A model generated the notes under the pieces. The model searched no databases. It was given only the letters and a program-made list of their open reading frames with translations, and was not told the DNA's origin. Of a DNA stretch of 64,000 nt, positions 39,672 to 52,555 are shown one piece after another. Made by a program: the position numbers and the translations under genes. Every line of letters starts with the position of its first letter. Positions within the stretch are counted from its first letter, which is position 1. This DNA is from Emiliania huxleyi CCMP1516 (Eukaryota; Haptophyta; Isochrysidales; Noelaerhabdaceae), in the NCBI RefSeq assembly GCF_000372725.1, contig NW_005200600.1, forward strand, positions 390,994 to 454,993, written 5' to 3'.

Positions 39672-39993
39672 CTACTTTGGATCGCTCCTCATCGCAAACA
39701 AGAAGAGTCGTGATTTCTTGTTGGTGAATAAAAATCTCTCTCGCAAACCCTGTCAGCAGTTCACCCTCGGGTATGTTCGTAAGAGCTACATGCTGGAAAT
39801 GATGGATGCGGTTGGCGACAAAGCAAAACCGCATGTTCCGGTGACTTTCGTTCCGCCGGTCCCGAATCGCGTCGACTCGTACACACACAATGAGAGGATG
39901 GGACGGTGGCGGAACCTAAAGGTAGCCAGGTCCCGATTCCGACCAGGCCATTCGACCAGGTCGAACGAGACGATGAGGATTGGCCAGCCGTGT
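39672..39993 (+). CDS. unrecognised exon with atypical base composition
   Basis: After a CTCTCAG acceptor at about 39668 the frame reads PYFGSLLIANKKSRDFLLVN, SRKPCQQFTLGYVRKSYMLE, MMDAVGDKAKPHVPVTFVPP and continues to a stop at 39993-39995. A donor AAAG|GTAGCC near 39921 could end the exon earlier. Codons such as AAA, GTT, CCG, GAA and CGT are used freely, unlike the GC-ending usage of neighbours. Candidates are a virus- or bacterium-derived gene piece or an older host exon. I do not recognise the family. 39994-40261 is AT-rich spacer. Confidence 0.4.
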
Positions 39994-40002
39994 TGATAGT
40001 TA

Positions 40003-40072
40003 GTTAGGGGTCCCGTACCATGCGGTATGCGGACGGAATCGATCGACCCTATCCAGTGCTCAAGTGCTCAAG
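40003..40072 (+). repeat. dispersed repeat family C, copy 2
   Basis: AGGGGTCCCGTACCATGCGG, then ATCGACCCTATCCAGTGCTC and AAGTGCTCAAG, the reverse of the 61071-61120 copy. Confidence 0.8.
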
Positions 40073-40261
40073 TTAGTGGTTCCCCAAGGAACCTTCGCTG
40101 TCGCTCCTCATCCAGTCGACGACGTCTTTGTCTTTAAACAAATATTAAAACTAATAATAAAACATACAACAGAATAATAAAACAATCAGGATCGGAATTC
40201 GATTTCACGGTGATTTCGTGAGGACCGATTTCGGGGCCGAAGGGGGAAGAAGCTTGCTCCG

Positions 40262-40906
40262 ATGCCTCGCACCACGCGAGCGTCCAGGACGTGGTTCATC
40301 AGTGGCTGGCCGGTGACCGTCTCTGCTGGACACGCAGTGCTCCCAGAGGGCATTACCCACCTCCCGGACGGCGCGTTCAAGAGTCGCACCCTTGGGTTGG
40401 TTGCCGTCAGCTGCCCGAGCAGCCTAATATCTATCGGAGCCCGCAGCTTTCACGGATGCACCGCGCTCACCTCGATCTCCCTCCCGGCCGGTCTCCAATC
40501 GATTGGGTACCGCGCATTTGATGGTTGCTCCTCGCTAACGAACCTCTCCCTGCCCGACGGCCTGACCGCCATTGGTGGCCAGGCATTTCACCGCTGCTCC
40601 TCGCTCACCGTCATCAGCCTCCCGCAAAGCCTCGCCTCCGTCGGCGACTGGGCCTTCGAGGATTGCGTCTCACTGGCCTCGGTGACGTTCCCAAGTGGCC
40701 TCGCGTGCCTCGGCAACGGGGCCTTCCATAGATGCAGTGGCCTCACTGCCATCGACCTGCCCGCGGGCTTGACCTATCTCGGGCACGATGCATTCCACGG
40801 CGCCTCCTCCCTGAGCAGAAAGTCGAACGATTTGCAAACTGAAACGATCATCGCCTGCGCCATCACATCCATGCCGAGTGCCTATGAGGTGGGTGAGGTC
40901 AGTTAG
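40262..40906 (+). CDS. BspA-type leucine-rich repeat protein
   Basis: Single exon, 214 residues from ATG 40262. From residue about 25 it is built of 23-residue LRR_5 units: LPEGITHLPDGAFKSRTL, LISIGARSFHGCTALTSISL, PAGLQSIGYRAFDGCSSLTN, LPDGLTAIGGQAFHRCSSLT. These repeats are common in surface and intracellular proteins of protists and bacteria and serve for binding. There is no signal peptide or membrane anchor. The frame ends in a non-repeat tail (SRKSNDLQTETIIACAIT). The gene may have been longer, since family members often have many more units. Confidence 0.85.
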   Translation: MPRTTRASRTWFISGWPVTVSAGHAVLPEGITHLPDGAFKSRTLGLVAVSCPSSLISIGARSFHGCTALTSISLPAGLQSIGYRAFDGCSSLTNLSLPDGLTAIGGQAFHRCSSLTVISLPQSLASVGDWAFEDCVSLASVTFPSGLACLGNGAFHRCSGLTAIDLPAGLTYLGHDAFHGASSLSRKSNDLQTETIIACAITSMPSAYEVGEVS

Positions 40907-41327
40907 TTCAGCAGTGTATCACGTGCAGTCAGCAATGTATCATGTGCCTGGGTGTAGACAGACGTCCGGGCCGGACGGACAGTCAGGTCAAAGCCGGATA
41001 CGGCCGTGCGGAGGAATGAATAAGCAAATGCTGTGCCCTTTGAGAGCTTCTCGTTGTAGCGCACCGCCGGTGCCATCAAAATTTGGAACAGGACGTTTGG
41101 AACACTTGGTCGTTGGTGTGTGTGCGGCCCAAGCAGAGTGCGAGGCGAAAACCGCGGCTGTCCGCGACGCAAAGTAAATTCGCCCACTGAAAAATATATT
41201 TTTTCCGTGCAACAAAGAAATACCCGTGTAATCACGCTCATGTACCCCCGAGCTCAAGTTTTGGTGGTCCGATCCGTTGCGTGCCGCCGGCGAGACTCCA
41301 CGCAGCGAGCAGGCAGCGCCCCACTGG

Positions 41328-42050
41328 ATGATCTCTGCCCTTCAGCGAGTGAGGTGCCTGTTCGCACGACGAGAAGTTGGCAGCGGAGACACATGCACCG
41401 CTGAGGCAGCCCAGACAGTGTCAGTGCCTGACGAGTATGAGGCTGGCATAGTGCCTGTCGCAAGCGCTACACTTGAGACCGAGATGGTGGCGCTCCTGGA
41501 GGCAAAGGAGGAGTTCCCGACGCCGGCGATCACTGCTGCTATTGACGAGGTGGCAGGCAGTGTTTGGGTCCTCTCACGCCCACCCGAGAATGCCGACGAC
41601 GCCAGGAAGATGATTGGAGTCAGCCGTATCCATCGCGCTATGCTACGGCACTTGAAGATATCGCCATCCCTTGAGGTTGTTCGTGACGGCATGGAGGTGA
41701 CATACAAGTGGTCGGTCGGAGAAAAGGTGGTGTTTGAGCAACGCCTCGAAGTTGGCAAGCAGCTTCCATTCACTACATCTCACAAAGATAGCACCATCGA
41801 AGCGCGGCTGGTCGCAAAGCAGGGTCGGGTCTTCATCCATACAGACCACTTTCCAAGTCGCAGCGATCTTGCGGCTAGGAAGGTCGCCTACGTCACATTA
41901 AACTGGTTCCACGTGAGTGAGGACGGCAGCGAGCTCCTTGTCGACGAACTCACGCACTTAGAGTCTCTCGCGAAACGCAGAGACCCTGGGGCGGCGACGG
42001 CGATAGTCACTCGCAGCGTCTTCCGCCGCAAGGAGCTTTCGGACAAGTAG
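41328..42050 (+). CDS. unrecognised single-exon protein, 240 residues
   Basis: First ATG in frame is 41328 (MISALQRVRCLFARREV); the frame opens earlier without ATG. Stop at 42048-42050. Residues about 60-240 look like a well-folded domain: ITAAIDEVAGSVWVLSRP, GVSRIHRAMLRHLKISPSLE, MEVTYKWSVGEKVVFEQRLE, ARLVAKQGRVFIHTDHFPSR. Alternating short beta-strand patterns suggest a lipid-binding or lipocalin-like barrel, but this is only an impression. Codon use is less GC-biased than in neighbours. No signal peptide or membrane segment. Confidence 0.65.
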   Translation: MISALQRVRCLFARREVGSGDTCTAEAAQTVSVPDEYEAGIVPVASATLETEMVALLEAKEEFPTPAITAAIDEVAGSVWVLSRPPENADDARKMIGVSRIHRAMLRHLKISPSLEVVRDGMEVTYKWSVGEKVVFEQRLEVGKQLPFTTSHKDSTIEARLVAKQGRVFIHTDHFPSRSDLAARKVAYVTLNWFHVSEDGSELLVDELTHLESLAKRRDPGAATAIVTRSVFRRKELSDK

Positions 42051-42496
42051 AAGGTGCCGAGCGGGACAACGCTGCTACGGGCGAATCGGGAGCCCAGCAC
42101 ACAGCAGAGAGAGGCCAGAGTGCAGAGTCCAGACACCAGAGAGACGTCCATGCGGCCAGCAGTGAGCAGATAGGAGATAGGAGGCGCAGCGCAGATAGTC
42201 GTGCACTGTGCACTGTGCCGATAATTCGCCACACCGGCAAGTCCACACGCACACGTGTGTCGTCGTGTCGTGTGCGGGCATGTGCTTTGTCTTTGGTGAC
42301 ACACGTGCACAGTGTCATTCACATATGAGTTCCTCGTCTTTTGGGGACTTTTCGCTCTCATCACTCACGAACTGTGATCTTCTGGAGACCGGCGCGGGAT
42401 CAAATCACAAACGAGACGTCAAGCGGGCCGGGAGTCGGGAGACTGTTCGAGAGAGAGACCCGCACGCGCCCCGCGAGACCCCCCCTCCCCCCCGGC

Positions 42497-43507
<1,011 letters not shown>

Positions 43508-43547
43508 CTCCCGTGCTCAAGTATTTTTTTGGAGAATCGATCGTAGC

Positions 43548-43645
43548 CCCTACCCCCCATACCCCCATTTGGGCGTGTAACGGACGTCTCTAGTTGGCAG
43601 CCACCCCCCAACCCCTACCCCCTACCCCAACCCTACCCCCTAAAA
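43548..43645. repeat. degenerate telomere-like CCCTA tract
   Basis: CCCCTACCCCCCATACCCCC, then CAACCCCTACCCCCTACCCC and AACCCTACCCCCTAAAAAG. It resembles interstitial CCCTAA-type telomeric sequence with extra Cs. It is followed by CGAAC-rich repeats to 43830 (GAACGAACCG and similar). No gene is seen at 43508-44093. Confidence 0.5.
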
Positions 43646-43904
43646 AGTACCCCGGCGGCAGGAGGCTGAAATAAAAAAGTAGTCCGGAAAATCAAGGGTT
43701 AGGCGCGCAAGGGCGAACGACCGAACCGATGCAGCGAACCAAGCGAACGCCGTCCGATGTCTGACACCGAACGAACGAACCGCGAGTTCACCGAACCAAT
43801 TATACCAACCAACCAGTTCACGAACGCCGCCGTCAAGGGCTGCCGGCTGGAGCTACAGTAAGAAAGCACGGCGTGGGGTGGGTGAGGGTGTGGAAAGGGC
43901 GGCG

Positions 43905-43975
43905 TGTGCCCGGTTAGCTCCCCGGCCCTGGATGTGAGGTTGATGACTGCACTCCAAGTGCTCCAAGTGATCCCG
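43905..43975 (-). repeat. dispersed repeat family A, copy 3 (reverse, partial)
   Basis: Reverse complement reads GGAGCACTTGGAGTGCAGTC then CATCCAGGGCCGGGGAGCTA. It lies 120 bp before the assembly gap. Confidence 0.8.
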
Positions 43976-44093
43976 TGTTTCTTCACTAACCGATTGGTTT
44001 TTCTACCTCTTTCGGCTGAATTGGTCCCAAATGACTTGCTCATGGACCGGACATTTCATTCCCGGTCTAGCCAGAAACTTAACTTCCAGGGAA

Positions 44094-44193
44094 NNNNNNN
44101 NNNNNNNNNNNNNNNNNNNNNNNNNNNNNNNNNNNNNNNNNNNNNNNNNNNNNNNNNNNNNNNNNNNNNNNNNNNNNNNNNNNNNNNNNNNNN
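44094..44193. other. assembly gap, 100 N
   Basis: Exactly 100 N, so probably a gap of unknown length. It is flanked on both sides by dispersed repeat families A and B, which may have caused the break. Confidence 0.98.
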
Positions 44194-44220
44194 CACTCTC
44201 GTCGTTCTCTCCCTGATATC

Positions 44221-44310
44221 GTCCTTACAAGATCCTGCTCGTGCAGGTGGGGACCCTGTCCTTCTCCCACCCCTTGTTTGGTGTGTCCGTTTTAGTTATT
44301 TAGTTATTTA
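44221..44310 (+). repeat. dispersed repeat family B, copy 2
   Basis: CCTTACAAGATCCTGCTCGT, TGGGGACCCTGTCCTTCTCC, CCGTTTTAGTTATTTAG. Near-identical to 17331-17415. Confidence 0.85.
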
Positions 44311-44338
44311 TTCTCTCTTGTCGCTTCTTCCTGTTCCT

Positions 44339-44570
44339 CTTGGAGCACTTGGAGTGCAGTCATTAACCGCACATCCAGGGCCGGGGAGCTCAGAAGCGCA
44401 CCCAGCGGGCCGGATGATTGGCATCGGGTTGCGGGCAAGAGAGCCCTAGCCCAGGGGGTGCGCGTTCGCAGGGAAAGGGCCTTAAAGAAAACATGGGTCT
44501 CCGAGGGTTAGTCCGCGCTCCAGGTTTCCCCTAGCAGCGGAGCGCCCCCTCTACTCGGAGCTAATAAACA
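44339..44570 (+). repeat. dispersed repeat family A, copy 4 with one 75-bp unit
   Basis: GGAGCACTTGGAGTGCAGTC, then AGAGCCCTAGCCCAGGGGGT, CATGGGTCTCCGAGGGTTAG and CCCCCTCTACTCGGAGCTAA. Mirrors 16525-16935 but with one terminal unit instead of three. Confidence 0.85.
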
Positions 44571-44595
44571 CCAGACACGCACACGACGTACATCC

Positions 44596-47464
44596 TCACT
44601 CGACGTCATCCCTCGGGGCTTCTCCGTTTGGCCTCCCCCCACTCGCTTTCCGCTGGTTGGGCAACGGATGCGGGGCCCGGCTCCCCCTCCTAGCTTTTTT
44701 CGGCCGCGGCCCCGCTGCCGTCTCGCCCTCTCTGCCTGCTCCTGTTGACTCCGCCTCCGGCGATCCCGTGCCCGAATCCTCGGGCGAGGGTGGCGGTATT
44801 GGATCGCCACGCCGCCCCTCCCCGGGAGGTGGGGCCAGCTCTCTTCGGTCGAGGATTCGCGCCCGCCCCCGCGGTCTCTCTGTCGTCCTCGGCTCGTCTG
44901 TATGTCCCGACTCCACTCTCAAAGGCCGCGTCAGCTCATCTCTCGCCTCCTCCGACAACTGACCCCAAGCCCCCCCTGGGGCCCTCCGGCCTCGGCTTTC
45001 CGGTTCGCCGGTGGGTCCGCTATCATACCGCGGTGACTCCCTTCCCCCATCTCCTCCTCCCGGGTACACCAGCTTCCGGCGGGGCGGCCCCGGACCCCCC
45101 AGGTCATTCCGAGCGGGTCCATACGGCGGCAGCCCCGCCGGCGGCGGGGGTGGAGGCGGCGGTAGGGCCGGCGGGTACGGTGGCGGCCCTCGCGGCCCAA
45201 ACGCCTGGTGTGGAGCCGCTGGGCCGGCCCCACGACCCTGCAGCCGTTCCAGTTGCGGGGGTGGAAATGGCAGTGCGGGTGGCGGAAACGATGGCGGCAC
45301 TGGCGGCCGCACCGCCTGGTGCGGAACCTCAGGGGCGGCTCCTCGACCCAGCGGTCGTTCCAGTGGCGGGGGCGGAGGTGGTGGTGGCGGGGGCGGGCCC
45401 GGTGGCGGCGCCGGCCGCCGCACCCCCTGGGGCGGGGCCTCGGGGGATGCCCCCTGCCTCTGCGGCCGTTCCAGCCGTGGTTCCACGCGTCGGCCGTCTA
45501 CCCCGCTCGTGGGGGGGGGCCGAGCTCTCGACTCCCCTCGAGGAGGGGGGGGGCCAGGGCCTGGATCCGCCGACGGCCCCGCCTCTCCCTCCCGTTGCTC
45601 TGCGCCAGGTCGTAGACTGCCCAGTAGCTGCGCCGCCTCCCCCCTCACTCGGTCCTTCTCGATTCGGTCCCGCACCGCCCGAATATCAAAGGCCGAGTTT
45701 TGTTCAGACAGCGGGCCCGCCGATGCCACCCGCCTCCTCACACAGCAGGCGTACGCCTTCAGCGCCTGCCCCCCCGACTGTGTCGGCCCCGGTGCGATGT
45801 CGTTGACGAGGTAGTCCTCCCCCTCCCACCGGAAAACCTGTCCAAGGAGGTCCGTCGAGCCAACCAGTCGTTTAGCCAGGCCCCGCACCTCCCGTGCCTG
45901 TACTGGCCTGAGCACGCCGGTGCTGGCCGCGAACGACAGCCCGATCGCTCTGAGTTCCGCCAGGACCGCCTTCTCGCCCGCCACCGCGGCCACTCGATCC
46001 CTCTCGGCTTCTCGGATCGCATCCCGTCGTTGTCTCACCCTGTCTGCCGCCGGCACGAACCTCTCCGGGCTGTCTCGTGTCCTTTGTGGCAGAGTCCGTG
46101 TCGGGGAAGGCCGATCCGCAGGTGCAGCCCCGGCTCGGGATGCGCTCGCCTGCTGCGGCGGCTGTCCCCCCCTTCCAGTTCTCGTGCGCAGCGCGTAGGT
46201 CCCGATGCGCCGCCCGTTCCGCTGCTCGCTCCGCCCCTGCGTCAGTCTCCATGGAGGCGACGGGCTCGGGCGGCGACGGCGGCGCCGATGGCGCGTCAGT
46301 CTCCACGGAGGTGACGGGCTCGGGCGGCGACGGCGGCGCCGACGGCGGCGGCCCCTCATCGCCCACCGTCGGCTGGGGGGAGTGAAACCCCGTCGGCGGG
46401 GGGGTGGTCCTGCCGAGGCCGCATCGGGTGCGTCCCCTCGCATGGCAGATGTGCTCCGCCCTCGCGGCCCACGGCGCCCCTTGCTGGCTCTGGGGGGAGG
46501 GCGGGGGCGTCGATGTCGATGGCCCCCCTACGCTCCCGGAGGGTCGATCCGACTCGTTGCAACGTGTCTCCGCATAGAGCCGAGCCCTCGCCCCTCCGGC
46601 CGTGGTCAGCGTGATGCCGTCCGCGTCGGCGAGGTTGACGTGTCCGCGCCCAGTCCTCCCCTCCGTGTCCGCGCCGCCCGACGCGACGCTGGCCGCGCGC
46701 CCACCCATGACGAGGGCCTCGGCGTCGGCGGTACCCTCGACCTCGGTCTCGTAGGGGCCGTCTCCGTCCTCGTCAGAGGGGTACTCCTTTCCGTGCGCCG
46801 GTCCCGTTGGCGGCGGGTAGGCAGGCGCGAGGCCGACCGGCTCGGGCGGCGACGGCGGTGCCGACGGCGACGGCTGCGCCCCCTTGGATCCCGCCCCCCC
46901 CCGCCATGTTTCCCCCCCCCCCCCCGAATAGTTGGGAAACTCCTCAAGCCCACCCGCGGACAACGCGCTCGCTACACTGGACACGGTGTGTGACGAGGAC
47001 GAGGGAAGAGACGACGCCGGCGGCGGCGGCACTGGTGCGCGCTGCTGCGCTCGCGACGCCTTCCTCTCCCTTTTGCCTAGCCGGTTGTGGCTCGACGACA
47101 CCGCCCGATCCGACACCGTCTTCGCCTTCGCGTACCACCCGATCTGGTACCGCCCCGACTGCGGGCGCAGCAGGGCCGCCTCCTTGCGGCAGCGGCTGAA
47201 CGCGGCCCTGTTCCAATGCGACTGGAGCAGGAAGCCGCTCGGGTGCTGGTTCGAGCAGTCGACCACCCCGTCCCGCATCACGAACGTGGCACCGCGAGCG
47301 AGGGCCTCCTCCAGCGCGCCGGCGCACGTCTCGACGCGGCGGCGGCAGCGCGCGCGCGGCGCGCGCGACGGAGGGGCGGAGCAGCGACCGCTGGCGCGGT
47401 CGCTGCTCCGTCTGTGACAGACGCGCGATCTGCCGCAGAGCGCGCGCGTCAGGGCAAGGGGCAT
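44596..47464 (-). CDS. large Pro-rich protein in two overlapping frames
   Basis: The frame from 47464 reads ALARGATFVMRDGVVDCSNQ, HPSGFLLQSHWNRAAFSRCR, RYQIGWYAKAKTVSDRAVSS, a nuclear-type basic stretch, then an 18-residue duplication (SAPPSPPEPVTSVETDA) and DLRAAHENWKGG near 46170. Protein-like sequence then continues in the other frame: SPERFVPAADRVRQRRDAIR, EKAVLAELRAIGLSFAAST, TDLLGQVFRWEGEDYLVNDI, SAFDIRAVRDRIEKDRVRGE, and a long Pro-rich tail to the stop at 44596. The switch lies at about 46040-46170. It could be an intron, a one-base error or programmed frameshifting. GQVFRWEGEDYLVNDI looks like a small chromo/SH3-like barrel. Context next to family A repeats allows a mobile-element protein, but no transposase or reverse transcriptase motif is seen. 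Confidence 0.5.
46236..46345. repeat. in-frame 54-bp coding duplication
   Basis: GTCAGTCTCCATGGAGGCGA and GTCAGTCTCCACGGAGGTGA begin two adjacent units with nearly identical GCTCGGGCGGCGACGGCGGC bodies. A third, diverged unit lies at about 46833-46865. They encode the PPSPPEPV motif of the minus-strand gene. Confidence 0.75.
47377..47410. repeat. perfect hairpin, 14-bp arms
   Basis: CGGAGCAGCGACCG and its exact complement CGGTCGCTGCTCCG, separated by CTGGCG. It lies at the extreme 5' end of the minus-strand Pro-rich gene, so it would be in the leader or first codons of its mRNA. Confidence 0.85.
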
Positions 47465-47469
47465 GCGTG

Positions 47470-48022
47470 GCGGCGCGGGACGCGCGGCGGCGGCGGCGAG
47501 CAGCCGAGCGCTCCGTGAGCGGTGAGGCGGCCGGGCGAGGGCGCGGCGGGTGACGGGTCAAGGGATCAGCCCACACCCGGCCGTCGCTTTTTGAGCGACG
47601 CCTGTGGTATGCCTGCGCAGGGGCCGCAGGGCGGTCAGTTGTGGGGCGAGGCGGTGCCGGCCGCGGGCCGGGTGCAAGGCGCCGGCCTCGGCGCCGCCTC
47701 GGCGCGCCGCACGGGCGCGGCGCGCCTCTGAGCGGGAGCCGAAGGTTTGCTGCGGTGGTGGGAGGGAGGCGGTGCTGGTGGGTGGTGGTCGGTGGGTCAG
47801 GTGGGGTGGTTTGACTTTGCCGCAGAGGCCGTCACTAGCTGTGAACAGCAAAACCGGTTAGTATTCTTACTTTCAGTAGGGGGGGTTGTCGGCCGATCCG
47901 CACCAGGTAGGCTCTGGGTGGCGCGCCCAGTTCTTCACAACGAACCTGCTTGCCCAGTCCGCGCCAGTCGGCGCCCTTGTCGAGCCAGTGTGCTGTGAGA
48001 GAGACTTGTGCACACTCGAGCA
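47470..48022. other. intergenic, hairpin-rich, no gene seen
   Basis: Separates divergent genes. Contains a 7-bp-arm hairpin at 47582-47600 (CGTCGCT/AGCGACG) and very GC-rich palindromic sequence at 47655-47725. No supported coding sequence. Confidence 0.4.
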
Positions 48023-50885
<2,863 letters not shown>

Positions 50886-51057
50886 AAAATAGGTTATTAC
50901 GAATATTACCAGGTTATTTACCACAGAAAACCGAGTGGCGAGTCTCGAGAACGAGGAGGCTACGTGCGTCACGCGTCAGAGACGTCAGGGCACCCGCCAG
51001 CGGACGGCTCTCTCGCGGTGCACGGGCGACATTACAGACTAAACAGATGAAATGCTG

Positions 51058-52140
51058 TCATTTGCTGCACGCGGTGAGGGCGATGGCAGCCAGGTAAAGC
51101 ACAAACATGGATGCCACCAGCGCGGCGGTGCGGTAGCTGGCCCCGGCGAACTCGCGATAGTATACCAGCCCCCACAGACTGGCGACCATCGGCGCAGCCT
51201 GGCCGATTGCATACGAGAGCGCGAGACCGAGCTTGCTGCCGCTCAACAGGTTGGAGACAGTTCCGACTGCCCAGATAGCACCGCCCAACCAGCCCAGCGC
51301 GTGGTCGCGGGGGGAGAGCTTGGCGTAGGTGGCAAAGGTGGTGGGGCTACCGACGAGCGGCCACCGCATGAGACAGGCGCAAATTGCGGGCGACGTCAAT
51401 AAGACTGCACTTGTGAAGAGGAAGGACGACCCGAGCGGCGCGAGGCATCCATCGCACGTGCCGTCGGGCGCGGTGCGCATGGCGAATGCGTTGAGCGGGC
51501 TCCAACAAGCCATCAGCACGCCGCTCACCGCGCAAATGATGGTCGCGCCCGCGTTGCCGCCCAACCCGCCGCCGTTAACGCCGCCGCGTTCGGCTCGCCG
51601 CAAATGGCCGTCGCTGTGGGGCACTTCGCAAGAGTGCTCGAGCTCTGTCACGCCGTCCCTCTTCTGCCGCGAACCTCGGTGCTCACGATCGGCGAGAACC
51701 TGCACGACGATGGCGCAGAAGGCGGCGGCGACACCGCAAAAGAGCAGCGCGGGATAGCTAGTCGAGGCGGGGTCGATCCAAAACGTGAGGAGTGTGCCAA
51801 GCACAAGGGCAGTGCCGATGCCCACGGGGAAGGCTACGATTAGCCCTGCCAGGCTGACGCCGGAGACGAGCAGGACGTTTGCGAGGTTGAAGACTGCGCC
51901 GGCACCAAGCGCGGCCAGAACGTGCAAACCGCCGGCAGCAGCACCATCCTCAAAGAGGAAGACACGGCCGTCTCCAATTGTGATGAACACAACGGCAGCC
52001 GTCACGAAGACGCCGAGCGTGAAGTCGCAGTAGTAGAGTGCGAACGGTAGGTGGGTGGCTGCCTTGGCTGTGTTGGACCAGGTTCCCCAGCAGGCGAGGG
52101 ACAGGAGGGCGAGCGCAAGCGCGCCGGCAGAGGAGGGCAT
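51058..52140 (-). CDS. ureide-permease-like / DMT-superfamily transporter
   Basis: Single exon, 360 residues from ATG 52140 (MPSSAGALALALLSLACWGT). About ten transmembrane segments include YYCDFTLGVFVTAAVVFITI, LGAGAVFNLANVLLVSGVSL, VAFPVGIGTALVLGTLLTFW, ATIICAVSGVLMACWSPLNA, GWLGGAIWAVGTVSNLLSGS and LALSYAIGQAAPMVASLWGL. A hydrophilic loop lies in the middle. The CWGTW start, FNLANVLLV, VAFPVGIG and SYAIGQ-PMVA-LWGL motifs match the plant ureide permease family, which moves allantoin, uracil and related compounds by H+ symport. Substrate here is unknown. It is convergent with the DUF5690 gene; the 50886-51057 spacer is empty. Confidence 0.85.
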   Translation of the reverse strand: MPSSAGALALALLSLACWGTWSNTAKAATHLPFALYYCDFTLGVFVTAAVVFITIGDGRVFLFEDGAAAGGLHVLAALGAGAVFNLANVLLVSGVSLAGLIVAFPVGIGTALVLGTLLTFWIDPASTSYPALLFCGVAAAFCAIVVQVLADREHRGSRQKRDGVTELEHSCEVPHSDGHLRRAERGGVNGGGLGGNAGATIICAVSGVLMACWSPLNAFAMRTAPDGTCDGCLAPLGSSFLFTSAVLLTSPAICACLMRWPLVGSPTTFATYAKLSPRDHALGWLGGAIWAVGTVSNLLSGSKLGLALSYAIGQAAPMVASLWGLVYYREFAGASYRTAALVASMFVLYLAAIALTACSK

Positions 52141-52555
52141 CGCAGGCCACAACTTGCGGCGGCGGGCGCAATTCTGGCGCGGCACTCCCACGACTCACGG
52201 GGTCCCCTTGCCTCAGGGGGGCGAGGGAACCCGAGATGCTGGGGCGAGGCGCGAGCCTTGGCGAGCAGCGTTCAGCTGTTCCCACAGCAGGCTGGAAGTA
52301 CCTCGCCAGGCGCAATTTCTGGGGTTTTCAGTTTTTTGCAGGTGCGGTTCTGTGACTGTGTCACTGTGACTGTGTGTGAGTGTGTTCACGATCCCTGAGG
52401 CTGAGCAGTGTCCCAGTGAGCTGACTGAGCCTCTCATTGCGCTTCAACAGAGTTTGCTTTCTTTGAAACAGATGCCGTTTCACTTTCTCCTTTCTCTAAC
52501 TAGTAACTAAGAGCCCCCGTCTCGCTCTAGTTGCTAGTAACTAGTAAGAGCTGCC
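52141..52555. other. intergenic, short GT/GA repeats
   Basis: Between two minus-strand genes. Contains TGTGACTGTGTCACTGTGAC-type repeats (52352-52388) and two copies of AGTTGCTAGTAACTAGTAA / CTAACTAGTAACTAAGAG near 52497 and 52529. Nothing coding is supported. Confidence 0.45.
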
